Assembly: GCF_050948215.1 (NCBI RefSeq)
Contig: NW_027488888.1
Span: forward strand, 174,518 to 238,517
DNA length: 64,000 nucleotides
Direction of reading: 5' to 3'
Source of the DNA: Halictus rubicundus
Taxonomy: Eukaryota > Arthropoda > Insecta > Hymenoptera > Halictidae
Shown here piece by piece: positions 1 through 9,986 of the stretch; positions within the stretch are counted from its first letter, which is position 1, and each line of letters starts with the position of its first letter. The notes under the pieces were generated by a model, which saw nothing but the letters and a program-made list of their open reading frames with translations, was not told the DNA's origin and did no database searches. The translations under genes and the position numbers were made by a program.

Positions 1-819
1 GATAGGATAGAGGATAGGATAGGATAGAAAATAGGATACAACAGAGGATATTATAGGATAGAGGATTGGATAGGATAGAGGATGGGATAGGATAGAGGAT
101 ATTATAGGATAGACGATTGGATAGGATAGAGGATAGGATAGGATTGAGGATAGGATAGGATAGAGGATAGGATAGGATAGAGGATAGGATAGGATTGAGG
201 ATAGGATAGGATAGAGGATAGGATAGGATAGAGGATAGGATAGGCTAGAGGATAGGATAAGATAGAGGATAGGGTAGGATATATGATATTATAGGATAGA
301 GGATAGGATAGGATAGAGAATAGGATACGATATATGATATTATAGCATAGAGGATAGGATAGGATAGAGGATAGGATAGAGGATTGGATTGGATAGACGA
401 TATTATAGAATTGAAGAATGGATAGGATAGAGGATTGGATAGGATAGAGGATAGGATAGGATAGAGGATGGGATAGGATAGAGGATGGGATAGGGGATTG
501 GATAGGAAACAGGATTGGATAGGATAGAGGATGTTATAGAATAGAGGATTGGATAGGATAGAGGATTGGATAGAATAGATTATATTATAGGATAGAGGAT
601 AGGATAGGATAGAGGATAGGATAGGATAGAGGATTGTATAGGATACAGGATAGCATTCAGGATAGGATAGGATAGAGGATATTATAGGATAGACGATAGG
701 ATAGAATAGAGGATAGGATAGGATAGAAAATAGGATACGACAGAGGATATTATAGGATAGAGGATGGGATAGGATAGAGGATGGGATAGGATAGAGGATT
801 GCATTGAGTATAGGATAGG

Positions 820-960
820 ATAGAGGATAGGATAGAGGATAGGATAGAGGATAGGATAGAGGATAGGATAGAGGATAGTATAGAGGATAGGATAGAGGAC
901 AGGATAGAGGATAGGATAGAGGATAGTATAGAGGATAGGATAGAAGACAGGATAGAGGAT
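820..960. repeat. 12-bp sub-array (GAGGATAGGATA)n
   Basis: Here the satellite switches from 17-bp to 12-bp periodicity, with one pentamer plus one heptamer per unit and occasional changes to AGTATA or GGACAGG. The same sub-array, with the same order of variant units, recurs near 32301-32449, 38170-38320, 50847-50998, 56440-56590 and 61055-61158, so it is a useful marker of higher-order repeat copies. Confidence 0.8.
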
Positions 961-1419
961 TGGATAGGATAGAGGATATTTTAGGGTAGAGGATAGGATA
1001 GGATAGAGGATATTATGGGATAGAGGATAGGATAGGCTAGTGGATAGGATAGGATAGGATAGGATAGAGGATAGGATATGATAGAGGATAGGATAGGATA
1101 GAGGATAGGATATGATAGAGGATAGGATAGGATAGAGAATAGGATAGGATATATGATATTATAGGATAGAGGATAGGATAGGATAGAGGATAGGATAGGA
1201 TAGGGGATTGAATACGATAGAGGATAGGATAGGATAGAGGATAGGATATAGGGTAGGATAGGATAGAGGATGGGATAGGATAGAGGATAGGGAAGAGGAT
1301 AGGATAGAGGATTGGATAGGATAGAGGATATTGTATGATAGACATTATGATAGGATAGAGGATGGGATAGGATAGAGGATACAATAGGATAGAGGATAGG
1401 ATAGGATAGAGGATTGGAT

Positions 1420-2260
1420 AGGATAGAGGATAGAATAGGATAGAGGATAGGATAGGAAAGAGGATAGGATAGGGTAGAGGATAGGGTAGGATATATGATA
1501 TTATAGGATAGAGGATTGGATAGGATAGAGGATATTATAGAATAGAGGAATGGATAGGATAGAGGATTGGATAGGATAGAGGATAGGATAGGATAGAGAA
1601 TAGGATAGGATATATAGTATTATAGGATAGAAAATAGTATAGGATAGAGGATAGGATAGGATAGAGGATTGGATAGGATAGAGGATATTATAGGATAGAG
1701 GATAGGATAAGATTGAGGATAGGATAGGGGATTGGATAGGATAGAGGATAGGATAGGATAGATTATATTATAGGATAGACGATAGGATAGGATAGAGGAT
1801 AGGGTAGGATATATGATATTATAGGATAGAGGATTGGATAGGATATAGGATAGGATAGGATAGAGAATAGGATAGGCTAAAGGATAGGATAGGATAGAGG
1901 ATAGGGAAGGATATATGATATTATAGGGTAGAGGATAGGATAGGATAGAGGATAGGATAGGATATAGAATAGGATACGATATATGATATTATAGCATAGA
2001 GGATAGGGTAGGATAGAGGATAGGATAGAGGATTGGATTGGATAGAGGATATTATAGAATTGAGGAATGGATAGGATAGATGATTGGATAGGATAGAGGA
2101 TAGGATTGGATAGAGGATGGGATAGGATAGAGGATGGGATAGGGGATTGGATAGGATACAGGATTGGATAGGATAGAGGATGTTATAGAATAGAGGATTC
2201 GATAGGATAGAGGATTGGATAGAATAGATTATATTATAGGATAGACGATAGGATAGGATA
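1420..2260. repeat. Satellite segment paralogous to the copia target region
   Basis: This stretch reads the same as 5185-5339 joined to 9987-10670, with a few substitutions. Left of the copia element the offset is 3765 bp. Right of it the offset is 8412 bp, which is 3765 plus the 4642-bp element and its 5-bp target duplication. It therefore holds the unoccupied version of the copia site, with GATAG present once at 1570-1574 followed directly by GATAGAGG. Confidence 0.8.
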
Positions 2261-3809
2261 GAGGATAGGATAGGATAGAGGATTGGATAGGATACAGGAT
2301 AGCATTCAGGATAGGATAGGATAGAGGATATTATAGGATAGACGATAGGATAGGATAGAAAATAGGATACGACAGAGGATAGGATAGGATAGAGGATATT
2401 ATAGGATAGAGGATAGGATAGGATAGAGGATGGGATAGGATAGAGGATACAATAGGATAGAGGATAGGATAGGATAGAGGATTGGATAGGTTACAGGATT
2501 GCATTGAGGATAGGATAGGATAGAGGATATGATAGAATAGAGGATATTATGGGATAGAGGATTGGATAAGATAGAGTATTGGATAGGATACAGGATAGCA
2601 TTCAGGATAGGATAGGATAGAGGATATTATAGGATAGACGATTGGATAGGATAGAGTATAGGATAGGATTGAGGATAGGATAGGATTGAGGATAGGATAG
2701 GATAGAGGATAGGATAGGATAGAGGATAGGATAGGATAGAGGATAGGATAGGATAGAGGATTGGATAGAATAGAGGATATTGTGGGATAGAGGATTGGAT
2801 AAGATAGAGGATTCGATAGGATACAGGATAGCATTCAGGATAGGATAGGATAGAGGATATTATAGGATAGACGATTGGATAGGATAGAGTATAGGATAGG
2901 ATTGAGGATAGGATAGGATTGAGGATAGGATAGGATAGAGGATAGGATAGGATAGAGGATAGGATAGGATAGAGGATAGGTTAGGATAGAGGATAGGATA
3001 GGATAGAGCATTGGATAGAATAGAGGATATTATGGGATAGAGGATTGGATAAGATAGAGGATTGGATAGGATACAGGATAGCATTCAGGATAGGATAGGA
3101 TAGAGGATATTATAGGATAGACGATTGGATAGGATAGAGGATAGGATAGGATAGAGGATAGGATAGGATAGAGGATAGGATAGGATAGGATAGAGGATAG
3201 GATAGGATAGAGGATATTATAGGATAGAGGATAGGATAGGATAGAGGATGGGATAGGATAGAGGATACAATAGGATAGAGGATAGGATAGGATAGAGGAT
3301 TGGATAGGTTACAGGATTGCATTGAGGATAGGATAGGATAGAGGATATGATAGAATAGAGGATATTATAGGATAGAGGATAGGATAGAGGATTGGATAGG
3401 ATACAGGATAGCATTCAGGATAGGATAGGATAGAGGATATTATAGGATAGACGATAGGATAGGATAGAAAATAGGATAGGGTAGAGGATAGGATAGGGTA
3501 GAGGACAGGATAGGATTAAGGATAGGATAGGATAGAGGATGGGATAGGGGATAGGATAGGATAAAGGATTGGATAGGATAGAGGATAGGATAGAGGATTG
3601 GATAGGATTGAGGATATTATAGGATAGAAGATAGGATAGGATAGAGGATAGGATATCATAGAGGATTGGATAGGATAGAGGATATTATAGCATAGAGGAT
3701 AGGATAAGATTGAGGATAGGATAGGGGATTGGATAGGATAGAGGATAGGATAGGATAGATTATATTATAGGATAGACGATAGGATAGGATAGAGGATAGG
3801 ATGGACGAT

Positions 3810-4470
3810 AGGATAGGATAGAGGATAGGATAGGATAGAGGATACGATAGGATAGAGGATAGGATAGGATAGAGGATAGGATAGGATAGAGGATTGCATA
3901 GGATAGAGGATATTATAGGATAGAGGATAGGATAAGATTGAGGATAGGATAGGGGATTGGATAGGATAGAGGATAGGATAGAGGATAGGATAGGATAGAG
4001 GATAGGATAGACGATGGATAGGATAGAGGATTGGATAGAATAGAGGATATTATAGGATAGAGGATAGGATAGAGGATTGGAATAGGATAGGGGATAGGAT
4101 AGGTGATAGGATAGGATTGAGGATAGGATAGGATAGAGGATAGGATAGGATAGAGGATACGATAGGATAGAGGATAGGATAGGATAGAGGATAGGATAGG
4201 ATAGAGGATTGCATAGGATAGAGGATATTATAGGATAGAGGATAGGATAAGATTGAGGATAGGATAGGGGATTGGATAGGATAGAGGATAGGATAGAGGA
4301 TAGGATAGGATAGAGGATAGGATAGACGATGGATAGGATAGAGGATTGGATAGAATAGAGGATATTATAGGATAGAGGATAGGATAGAGGATTGGAATAG
4401 GATAGGGGATAGGATAGGTGATAGGATAGGATTGAGGATAGGATAGGATAGAGGATAGGATAGGATAGAG
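3810..4470. repeat. 315-bp local tandem duplication
   Basis: Rare landmark units repeat at an offset of 315 bp: GATACGATAGG at 3841 and 4156, and GACGATGG at 4010 and 4325. The two copies look nearly identical over their length, which suggests a recent duplication inside block I. No gene is present. Confidence 0.75.
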
Positions 4471-5334
4471 GATAGGATAGGATAGAGGATAGGATAGGAT
4501 AGAGGACAGGATAGGATAGAGGATTGGATAGGATAGAGGATAGGATAGAGGATTGGATAGGATTGAGGATATTATAGGATAGAAGATAGTATAGGATAGA
4601 GGATAGGATAGGATAGAGAATAGGATAGGATATATGATATTATAGGAAAGAGGATATGATAGGATAGAGGATAGGATAGGATAGAGGATAGGATAGGATA
4701 GAGGATAGGATAGGATAGAGGATAGGATAGGATAGAGGATAGGATAGGATAGAGGATAGGATAGGATAGAGGATAGGATAGGATAGAGAATAGGATAGGA
4801 TATATGATATTATAGGATAGAGGATATGATAGGATAGAGGATAGGATAGGATAGAGGACAGGATAGGATAGAGGATTGGATAGGATAGAGGATAGGATAG
4901 AGGATAGGATAGAGGATTGGATAGGATAGAGGATAGGATAGGATAGAGGATAGGATAGGATAGAGGATAGGATAGGATAGAGAATAGGATAGGATATATG
5001 ATATTATAGGATAGAGGATATGATAGGATAGAGGATAGGATAGGATAGAGGACAGGATAGGATAGAGGATTGGATAGGATAGAGGATAGGATAGAGGATA
5101 GGATAGAGGATTGGATAGGATTGAGGATATTATAGGATAGAAGATATTATAGGATAGAGGATAGGATAGGATAGAGGATAGGATAGGATAGAGGATAGAA
5201 TAGGATAGAGGATAGGATAGGAAAGAGGATAGGATAGGGTAGAGGATAGGGTAGGATATATGATATTATAGGATAGAGGATTGGATAGGATAGAGGATAT
5301 TATAGAATAGAGGAATGGATAGGATAGAGGATTG

Positions 5335-5339
5335 GATAG
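5335..5339. repeat. Target-site duplication GATAG (left)
   Basis: GATAG lies directly outside the 3' LTR and matches GATAG at 9982-9986 beyond the other LTR. Five bp is the usual length for Ty1/copia integrases. Because GATAG is part of the satellite unit, chance agreement is easy, but the paralogous unoccupied site near 1570 supports it. Confidence 0.8.
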
Positions 5340-5586
5340 TTTTGAGAAATAAACTTTAATTATTTTAGGTGTGATAGTAGTAATACAAATTACTTTTAAT
5401 CTTAATGAGGATGCACGCCATTCGGCTATACAGACGGAAGTAAGGTTACAACTTTTAGGAGAGGAGACAGAACATGCTTCTTCTACCAAGAATGTTGGTA
5501 GAGGGGGGAATCGATCCCGCATCGATCGCGACAGGTTCGCACGATTTATTATGAGCGCGAGATTCAAAATCATTCGAATTTCAACA
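5340..5586 (-). repeat. copia 3' LTR, 247 bp
   Basis: In element sense the LTR begins TGTTGAAATTCG at 5586 and ends CTCAAAA at 5340. The boundaries are set by comparison with the other LTR and by the GATAG duplication. It contains a stem-loop with 7-bp arms (CTACCAA at 5483-5489, TTGGTAG at 5495-5501) and an element-sense AATAAA (plus-strand 5545-5550) that could serve in polyadenylation or as a TATA-like element. The 3' terminal dinucleotide appears to be AA instead of the usual CA. Confidence 0.93.
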
Positions 5587-5700
5587 CTCCCACTAATTGA
5601 GCGCTCTATGGTTACACTTTCCTTTCCAGAGAGAACTCTTTTCTTTTCACTCTCATTACCCATACTCTTACATACATTTTTCTTTCCTTTCCGAAGAAAC
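5587..5700 (-). other. copia 3' untranslated region with polypurine tract
   Basis: This covers the region between the stop codon and the 3' LTR. The element-sense AGTGGGAG (plus 5587-5594) abuts the LTR start TGTTG and is in the position expected of the polypurine tract that primes second-strand DNA synthesis. It is short and interrupted by one T, so the exact primer is uncertain. The rest is purine-rich in element sense, with no further frame. Confidence 0.65.
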
Positions 5701-8700
5701 TTACTTTATACAAAACTGTGAATCTAATATATTTAACTCGGTACGTAACGCCTCGAATTGATCGCGCGGTATCGCTTTGGTCATAATATCTGCAAGTTGA
5801 TGCTTACTACATATATAGGACACATTGATGTCACCGTTCATACATCTTTCTTTCACGTAGTGATATCGTATATCAATGTGTTTTGTCCTTTTATGGAACT
5901 CCGCGTTACCAATTAGTTTTATGGCGCTCTGGTTATCTACAAGAATCATTGTTGGTTCTGTCGTATTTTCGCCAATATCCGCTAACAATTGTCGAATCCA
6001 CATGGCTTCCTTCGTTGCGCATGAGGCAGCAATATACTCCGCCTCCGTAGTTGACAGTGATACTGTCGGTTGACGCTGGCTGCTCCAGGTCACTGGTCCT
6101 CCGCTCAACTTGAATATGTAACCACTCGTGGATCTCCTAGTGTCGACATCATTTGCAAAATCTGAATCGGAATATCCCTTAATCTTCTCTGTACCCATTG
6201 ATTTTGTGTACAGTATTCCGAAGTTCTCGGTACTCTTGAGATATCTGATTATCCTTTTTACTGCGTTCCAGTGAGGATACCCATGTTTGTCCAGGTATCT
6301 ACTTACTACTCCCACTGCAAAAGCAATGTCGGGTCTGCTTACGATTGCAGCAAAGATCAATCCACCTACGGCTTCCCTATATGGTACATTACAGGGTTCT
6401 TCATTGTCCATCGTCATCGATAGGTGTGAATGCACATCTGCAGGGGTAGAAATCCCATTTGCCTCCTTCATATCGAACCTTTTGACAATGTGATTAATGT
6501 AATTCTTTTGATGAATAAATATTGACCCATCTGTTTCATCACGAAGAATCTCCATTCCTACAAAACAACGTACATTATTACAAACCGTGATATTGAAATT
6601 TGTTTTTAGCTTTACAATTATTGATTCGATTTCTTTTTCATTTTCACCCATGAGTAGTCCATCATCTACATATAAGGCAAGCAATATTTTGGAATCATTG
6701 AATTTTCCATGATAGATGCATTTGTCCGCGTTACTCTGTTGGAAACCAATTGACTTTAGGAAACCATCGAATCGCTCGTTCCATTGACGGGACGCTTGCT
6801 TGAGGCCATACAGTGATTTTTTCAATTTACAAACCATACCATCAGGTGCCTCAAATCCTTCTGGAGGAAACATGTATACCTCATCGTGTAACTCCCCATT
6901 GAGGAATGCGGTTTTAACGTCAAACTGCTTTATTTTTAGATTTTGTTGTACCGCCAGCGCTAATAGGATCCTTATGGAGTCGTACCTTGCGGTTGGTGAG
7001 AAAGTTTCAGTGTAGTCAACACCCTTTCTCTGTGCATATCCTTTAGCACACAATCTTGCCTTGAAACGAGGAATATTCATGTTGTTATTTGCTTTGATAC
7101 TAAACACCCATTTCGAGCCTATGGCATGTTTTCCTTCTGGTAGGAAGGTTACATTCCATGTCTCATTTGTTTCTAATGCATCGATTTCTTCTTGAATTGC
7201 TTCTTGCCATTGTATTCTTTCTTGGCTTTTCATGGCTTCTTCAAATGTTTCCGGAATCTTTATGTCCGCGAAATGTGCTTCGTATCTTACTGGCTTCTTG
7301 ATTGAATCTCGAGTCCGTAAGTCATATCCATCGGACTTTGTATTGGTCACAGAATCATCCTTCTTACTTTGATGTTCACTCTCATCCGAGATTGTATTTT
7401 CTTGGTCATCTTCATCATGAAGTATTCTCACAAAATTTTTCTTTTCTTCGGTTATCGTGGCACCTTCATTAAATGAAACATTTCGTGAAACTTTAATTTT
7501 CTTTGTTTTTACATCGTATAATCGATAGTTTGTTGAATTCCCATCATATCCAACAAGCATTAACTTCTTGCTTTTTGGTGCAAGTTTGTTACGCAATTCT
7601 TTAGGTACATGCATGTATGCATCACATCCAAAAGTTCTTATGTGGTGTAATGTAGGAGTTTTACCGGTCCACATTTCGAGTGGTGTTGTGTCAGGAGCTT
7701 GACTCGTTGCGGTTCTATTTAGAATGTAAACCGCTGTGTTTATAGCTTCTGCCCACAGGTATAATGGAACATCCCTTGCATACAGCATTGAACGTGCACT
7801 TTCGACTATCGTTCTCATATCCCTTTCTGATCTCCCGTTTTGTTCAGGAGTGTATGGTGCAGTTGTCTCTAGTTCTATTCCTTGACTTGATAGATAACTT
7901 CTAAATTCTCTTCCACAATATTCACGCCCATTGTCAGCGTGTAAGACCTTCACAGGATTACCCGTCTTGTTTTCCGATAATTTTACGAATTCCTTGAAAC
8001 ATTCTAGAGTGTCGTCTTTGTGCTTGATGAAGAAGACAACTCTGTATCCTGAATAATCATCTTTGAACAGTACGAAATATCTGGCTCCATTGACAGATGA
8101 GACAGACATCGGTCCACACAGATCACTGTGTATATATTCACCACATTTTGCTTTTATGTGCTTCGATTGACCGAATGTTAGTTTGTGCTGTTTCCCGTAC
8201 ACGCACGCTTCACAGAAAAAGCGTTCAGAGTCTGATAGCTCTATACCCTTGATTAAATTTTTAGAAACCATCTCTTTAATGTATTTAATGTTTACATGTC
8301 CTAGCCTTTCATGCCAGGTCTGTAAACTGTCTCTTGTTACCACATTTGCTTCATGTGATAATACTATTTTGATTTGCATCTGATACAAGTTACTTTCATT
8401 ACGTACAGCAGTAGCAATTAGCTTTTGGTTTTCGTAAATACTGGCTTCCGAATTAACCTTGACAATTTTCATACCTTTCTTAGTGATAACACCTTCTGAG
8501 AACAGATTCTTATTTAGGTTAGGAACATATAATACCTCAGTGATTGCTGAGTCATACCACTTTCCATATACTAGTTTTTTGATTTTTATGCTACCTTTAC
8601 CTTTCACAGCTAGTTCTTGCCCATTTCCCAGAACCACTACAGAATTGTCATTTAGTGTTTGAAGGTTAGTAAAGAATTCGCGCCTATGTGACATATGCGA

Positions 8701-9582
8701 TGTGGCACCACTATCAAGAATCCACATTTCGTCGTCGCGATTTAACAATGGATTATCGTTTTCATATACATTGAATGCAGAATAATTTCCTTGTTGTGGA
8801 ACTTGCTGTTCCTTACTTCTGTATACTTTCTTTCCTTTACATTCGCTAGCAAAATGACCTTTCTTTTGGCAATTATAGCACGTTATCTTTGATTTATCGA
8901 ATTTCATTTTATGTTTCTGATCCCATTTACGGTCTACTTTGTTAATACGTGATGACGTAGCAAGAGCTTTGTCTGAGTCATCAGCCGTGGTTAAACTGCT
9001 ATCTTCGTCTATCAAACGCGACGCGAGGTTCTTTATCGTTTGCTTCGACTCATTAATAGACAACCATGCTTGACGAAAGCTTCTGAATTTTTGAGGTAGA
9101 CTTCCAAGAATTTTGGTTATAATGGCAATGTCGCTTACCTCTTCACCTGCTTCCTTCAGCTGTCTGGCGAGATTTTCGACCTTCGCGATATGCTGCGCTA
9201 TTGAATCATTCGGCTCCATTTTGTATTGTGAAAATCTTTCGTGCGCCAACATTTTGCTCGTTTCAGTTTTCTGCTCGTACACTGCATCAAGCTTATCCAG
9301 AATTCCTTTCGACGTCTCACAATTTTCAATTAATGTTATCTGTGAAAAATCCATTGCTGAGGTTAATAAGAACATGGCATATGCATCATCCTTTATCCAT
9401 TTCTTATATGCCGTGACTTCCGCCGGAGTCGATGTGGCAGTTACCCTTGGCTTTACTTCTTTGCCTTCCGTAATTTCAAAAAGACCTTTTGCTCTTAGAG
9501 CACAACTTAATTGGAATTTCCATTGATGATAGTTTTTACCATCAAACTTATTGATCGAGGTTATATCGATCTTGTCCGACAT
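5701..9582 (-). CDS. copia-type Gag-Pol polyprotein, 1293 aa
   Basis: A single frame encodes all proteins needed to package, copy and integrate the element. Gag (UBN2/copia type) fills the N-terminus, followed by a CCHC zinc knuckle (C235, C238, H243, C248) for RNA binding. The aspartic protease motif is DSGATS at 290-295. The integrase has an HHCC zinc site (H424, H429, C457, C460) and a DD35E triad (D487, D550, E586). Reverse transcriptase spans about 800-1050, with D888 in FDVKTAFL and YVDD at 971-974. RNase H spans about 1136-1270, with D1139 or D1141, E1182 and D1216, and the ADIMTK motif near its end. The start is the first in-frame ATG after the leader and gives a typical Gag N-terminus (KFDGKNYHQWKF). 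There is no stop or frameshift. The length is a little below the 1409 residues of Drosophila copia. How Gag is made in excess over Pol is not evident from the sequence. Confidence 0.96.
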   Translation of the reverse strand: MSDKIDITSINKFDGKNYHQWKFQLSCALRAKGLFEITEGKEVKPRVTATSTPAEVTAYKKWIKDDAYAMFLLTSAMDFSQITLIENCETSKGILDKLDAVYEQKTETSKMLAHERFSQYKMEPNDSIAQHIAKVENLARQLKEAGEEVSDIAIITKILGSLPQKFRSFRQAWLSINESKQTIKNLASRLIDEDSSLTTADDSDKALATSSRINKVDRKWDQKHKMKFDKSKITCYNCQKKGHFASECKGKKVYRSKEQQVPQQGNYSAFNVYENDNPLLNRDDEMWILDSGATSHMSHRREFFTNLQTLNDNSVVVLGNGQELAVKGKGSIKIKKLVYGKWYDSAITEVLYVPNLNKNLFSEGVITKKGMKIVKVNSEASIYENQKLIATAVRNESNLYQMQIKIVLSHEANVVTRDSLQTWHERLGHVNIKYIKEMVSKNLIKGIELSDSERFFCEACVYGKQHKLTFGQSKHIKAKCGEYIHSDLCGPMSVSSVNGARYFVLFKDDYSGYRVVFFIKHKDDTLECFKEFVKLSENKTGNPVKVLHADNGREYCGREFRSYLSSQGIELETTAPYTPEQNGRSERDMRTIVESARSMLYARDVPLYLWAEAINTAVYILNRTATSQAPDTTPLEMWTGKTPTLHHIRTFGCDAYMHVPKELRNKLAPKSKKLMLVGYDGNSTNYRLYDVKTKKIKVSRNVSFNEGATITEEKKNFVRILHDEDDQENTISDESEHQSKKDDSVTNTKSDGYDLRTRDSIKKPVRYEAHFADIKIPETFEEAMKSQERIQWQEAIQEEIDALETNETWNVTFLPEGKHAIGSKWVFSIKANNNMNIPRFKARLCAKGYAQRKGVDYTETFSPTARYDSIRILLALAVQQNLKIKQFDVKTAFLNGELHDEVYMFPPEGFEAPDGMVCKLKKSLYGLKQASRQWNERFDGFLKSIGFQQSNADKCIYHGKFNDSKILLALYVDDGLLMGENEKEIESIIVKLKTNFNITVCNNVRCFVGMEILRDETDGSIFIHQKNYINHIVKRFDMKEANGISTPADVHSHLSMTMDNEEPCNVPYREAVGGLIFAAIVSRPDIAFAVGVVSRYLDKHGYPHWNAVKRIIRYLKSTENFGILYTKSMGTEKIKGYSDSDFANDVDTRRSTSGYIFKLSGGPVTWSSQRQPTVSLSTTEAEYIAASCATKEAMWIRQLLADIGENTTEPTMILVDNQSAIKLIGNAEFHKRTKHIDIRYHYVKERCMNGDINVSYICSKHQLADIMTKAIPRDQFEALRTELNILDSQFCIK

Positions 9583-9717
9583 CCTTATTGCGACGCTACA
9601 CTTAATGCGTTCGTAACTATTTAGGTTATGTATAACACGTGGCTCACTTTACGCCAACTTTCGTACTTTTCCTTCACTTGGACTTTTACTACTATCTTTC
9701 CTGAGTCAGATCTGGCA
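9583..9717 (-). other. copia 5' leader
   Basis: This is untranslated element sequence between the primer-binding site and the gag-pol ATG, in the place where an RNA packaging signal would be expected. I see no frame or clear motif in it. It contains AGATCTGCCAGATCTGACTC in element sense close to the primer site, a short direct repeat of AGATCTG. Confidence 0.6.
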
Positions 9718-9734
9718 GATCTGGGCCCATAACC
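9718..9734 (-). promoter_or_regulatory. Primer-binding site (initiator tRNA-Met fragment type)
   Basis: In element sense the sequence is GGTTATGGGCCCAGATC, directly abutting the 5' LTR with no spacer. The first 14 bases match my recollection of the Drosophila copia primer site, which pairs with an internal fragment of initiator methionine tRNA instead of its CCA end. This is the main reason for suggesting an insect-type copia lineage. The tRNA itself is not in the window. Confidence 0.85.
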
Positions 9735-9981
9735 TTTTGAGAAATAAACTTTAATTATTTTAGGTGTGATAGTAGTAATACAAATTACTTTTAATCTTAA
9801 TGAGGATGCACGCCATTCGGCTATACAGACGGAAGTAAGGTTACAACTTTTAGGAGAGGAGACAGAACATGCTTCTTCTACCAAGAATGTTGGTAGAGGG
9901 GGGAATCGATCCCGCATCGATCGCGACAGGTTCGCACGATTTATTATGAGCGCGAGATTCAAAATCATTCGAATTTCAACA
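9735..9981 (-). repeat. copia 5' LTR, 247 bp
   Basis: It has the same length as the 3' LTR, and I find no difference on reading the two side by side. In element sense it runs from TGTTGAAATTCG at 9981 to CTCAAAA at 9735. It should carry the promoter, transcription start and polyadenylation region. The stem-loop CTACCAA/TTGGTAG is conserved here too. Identical LTRs imply that very little time has passed since insertion. Confidence 0.93.
9940..9947 (-). promoter_or_regulatory. TATA-like / AATAAA element in the LTR
   Basis: The element-sense octamer ATAATAAA lies about 35-42 bp into the LTR. It could be a TATA box or a polyadenylation signal; position alone does not decide between them. The same octamer is in the 3' LTR. 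Confidence 0.3.
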
Positions 9982-9986
9982 GATAG
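9982..9986. repeat. Target-site duplication GATAG (right)
   Basis: GATAG directly follows the last base of the 5' LTR and matches 5335-5339. Removing the element and one GATAG restores the sequence seen at the paralogous site near 1570. Confidence 0.8.

Larger units (their letters stand above)
1..5339. repeat. GGATA/GAGGATA satellite, block I
   Basis: Continuous minisatellite with no gene. The dominant unit is 17 bp, GGATAGGATAGAGGATA, made of two pentamers GGATA and one heptamer GAGGATA; 12-bp (5+7) and pure pentamer runs also occur. Recurrent variant units are interspersed: one with TTATA in place of a pentamer (GAGGATATTATAGGATA), ones reading GAGGATTGGATA or GAGGATGGGATA, and longer markers with ATACAGGATAGCATTCAGG or GGATTGCATTGAGG. 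These variants recur in the same order elsewhere in the window, so they mark higher-order repeat blocks. The plus strand is almost free of C. The minus strand is open in all three frames, which creates many apparent ORFs; I judge none of them to be real. The block ends exactly at the copia element. Confidence 0.95.
5340..9981 (-). mobile_element. Complete Ty1/copia LTR retrotransposon
   Basis: A 4642-bp element inserted in the satellite and read on the minus strand. In element order it has a 5' LTR (9735-9981), a primer-binding site abutting the LTR (9718-9734), a short leader, one uninterrupted gag-pol frame (9582 down to 5701), a short 3' untranslated region with a purine-rich tract, and a 3' LTR (5340-5586). 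The domain order protease, integrase, reverse transcriptase, RNase H defines the Ty1/copia superfamily. The LTRs are the same length and I see no mismatch between them, and every catalytic motif is present, so the copy is young and possibly still active. Its base composition is balanced, unlike the C-poor satellite around it. Confidence 0.96.

Noticed and set aside
5130..5663. 177-codon minus frame crossing the satellite and the copia 3' LTR
   Set aside because: It reads through noncoding LTR into satellite. The N-terminal part is only the LTR and the adjoining 3' untranslated region read in an open frame, also seen at 9621-9968.
5371..5721. Plus-strand frames across and beside the copia element (5371-5721, 9113-9526, 9766-10008 and others)
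   Set aside because: They are antisense to the intact gag-pol frame or lie in LTRs, and show no motif.
9900..9935. tRNA-like segment in the LTR (GGGAATCGATCCC)
   Set aside because: It looks like a T-arm with a palindromic core, but no acceptor stem, D-arm or anticodon arm can be placed around it.
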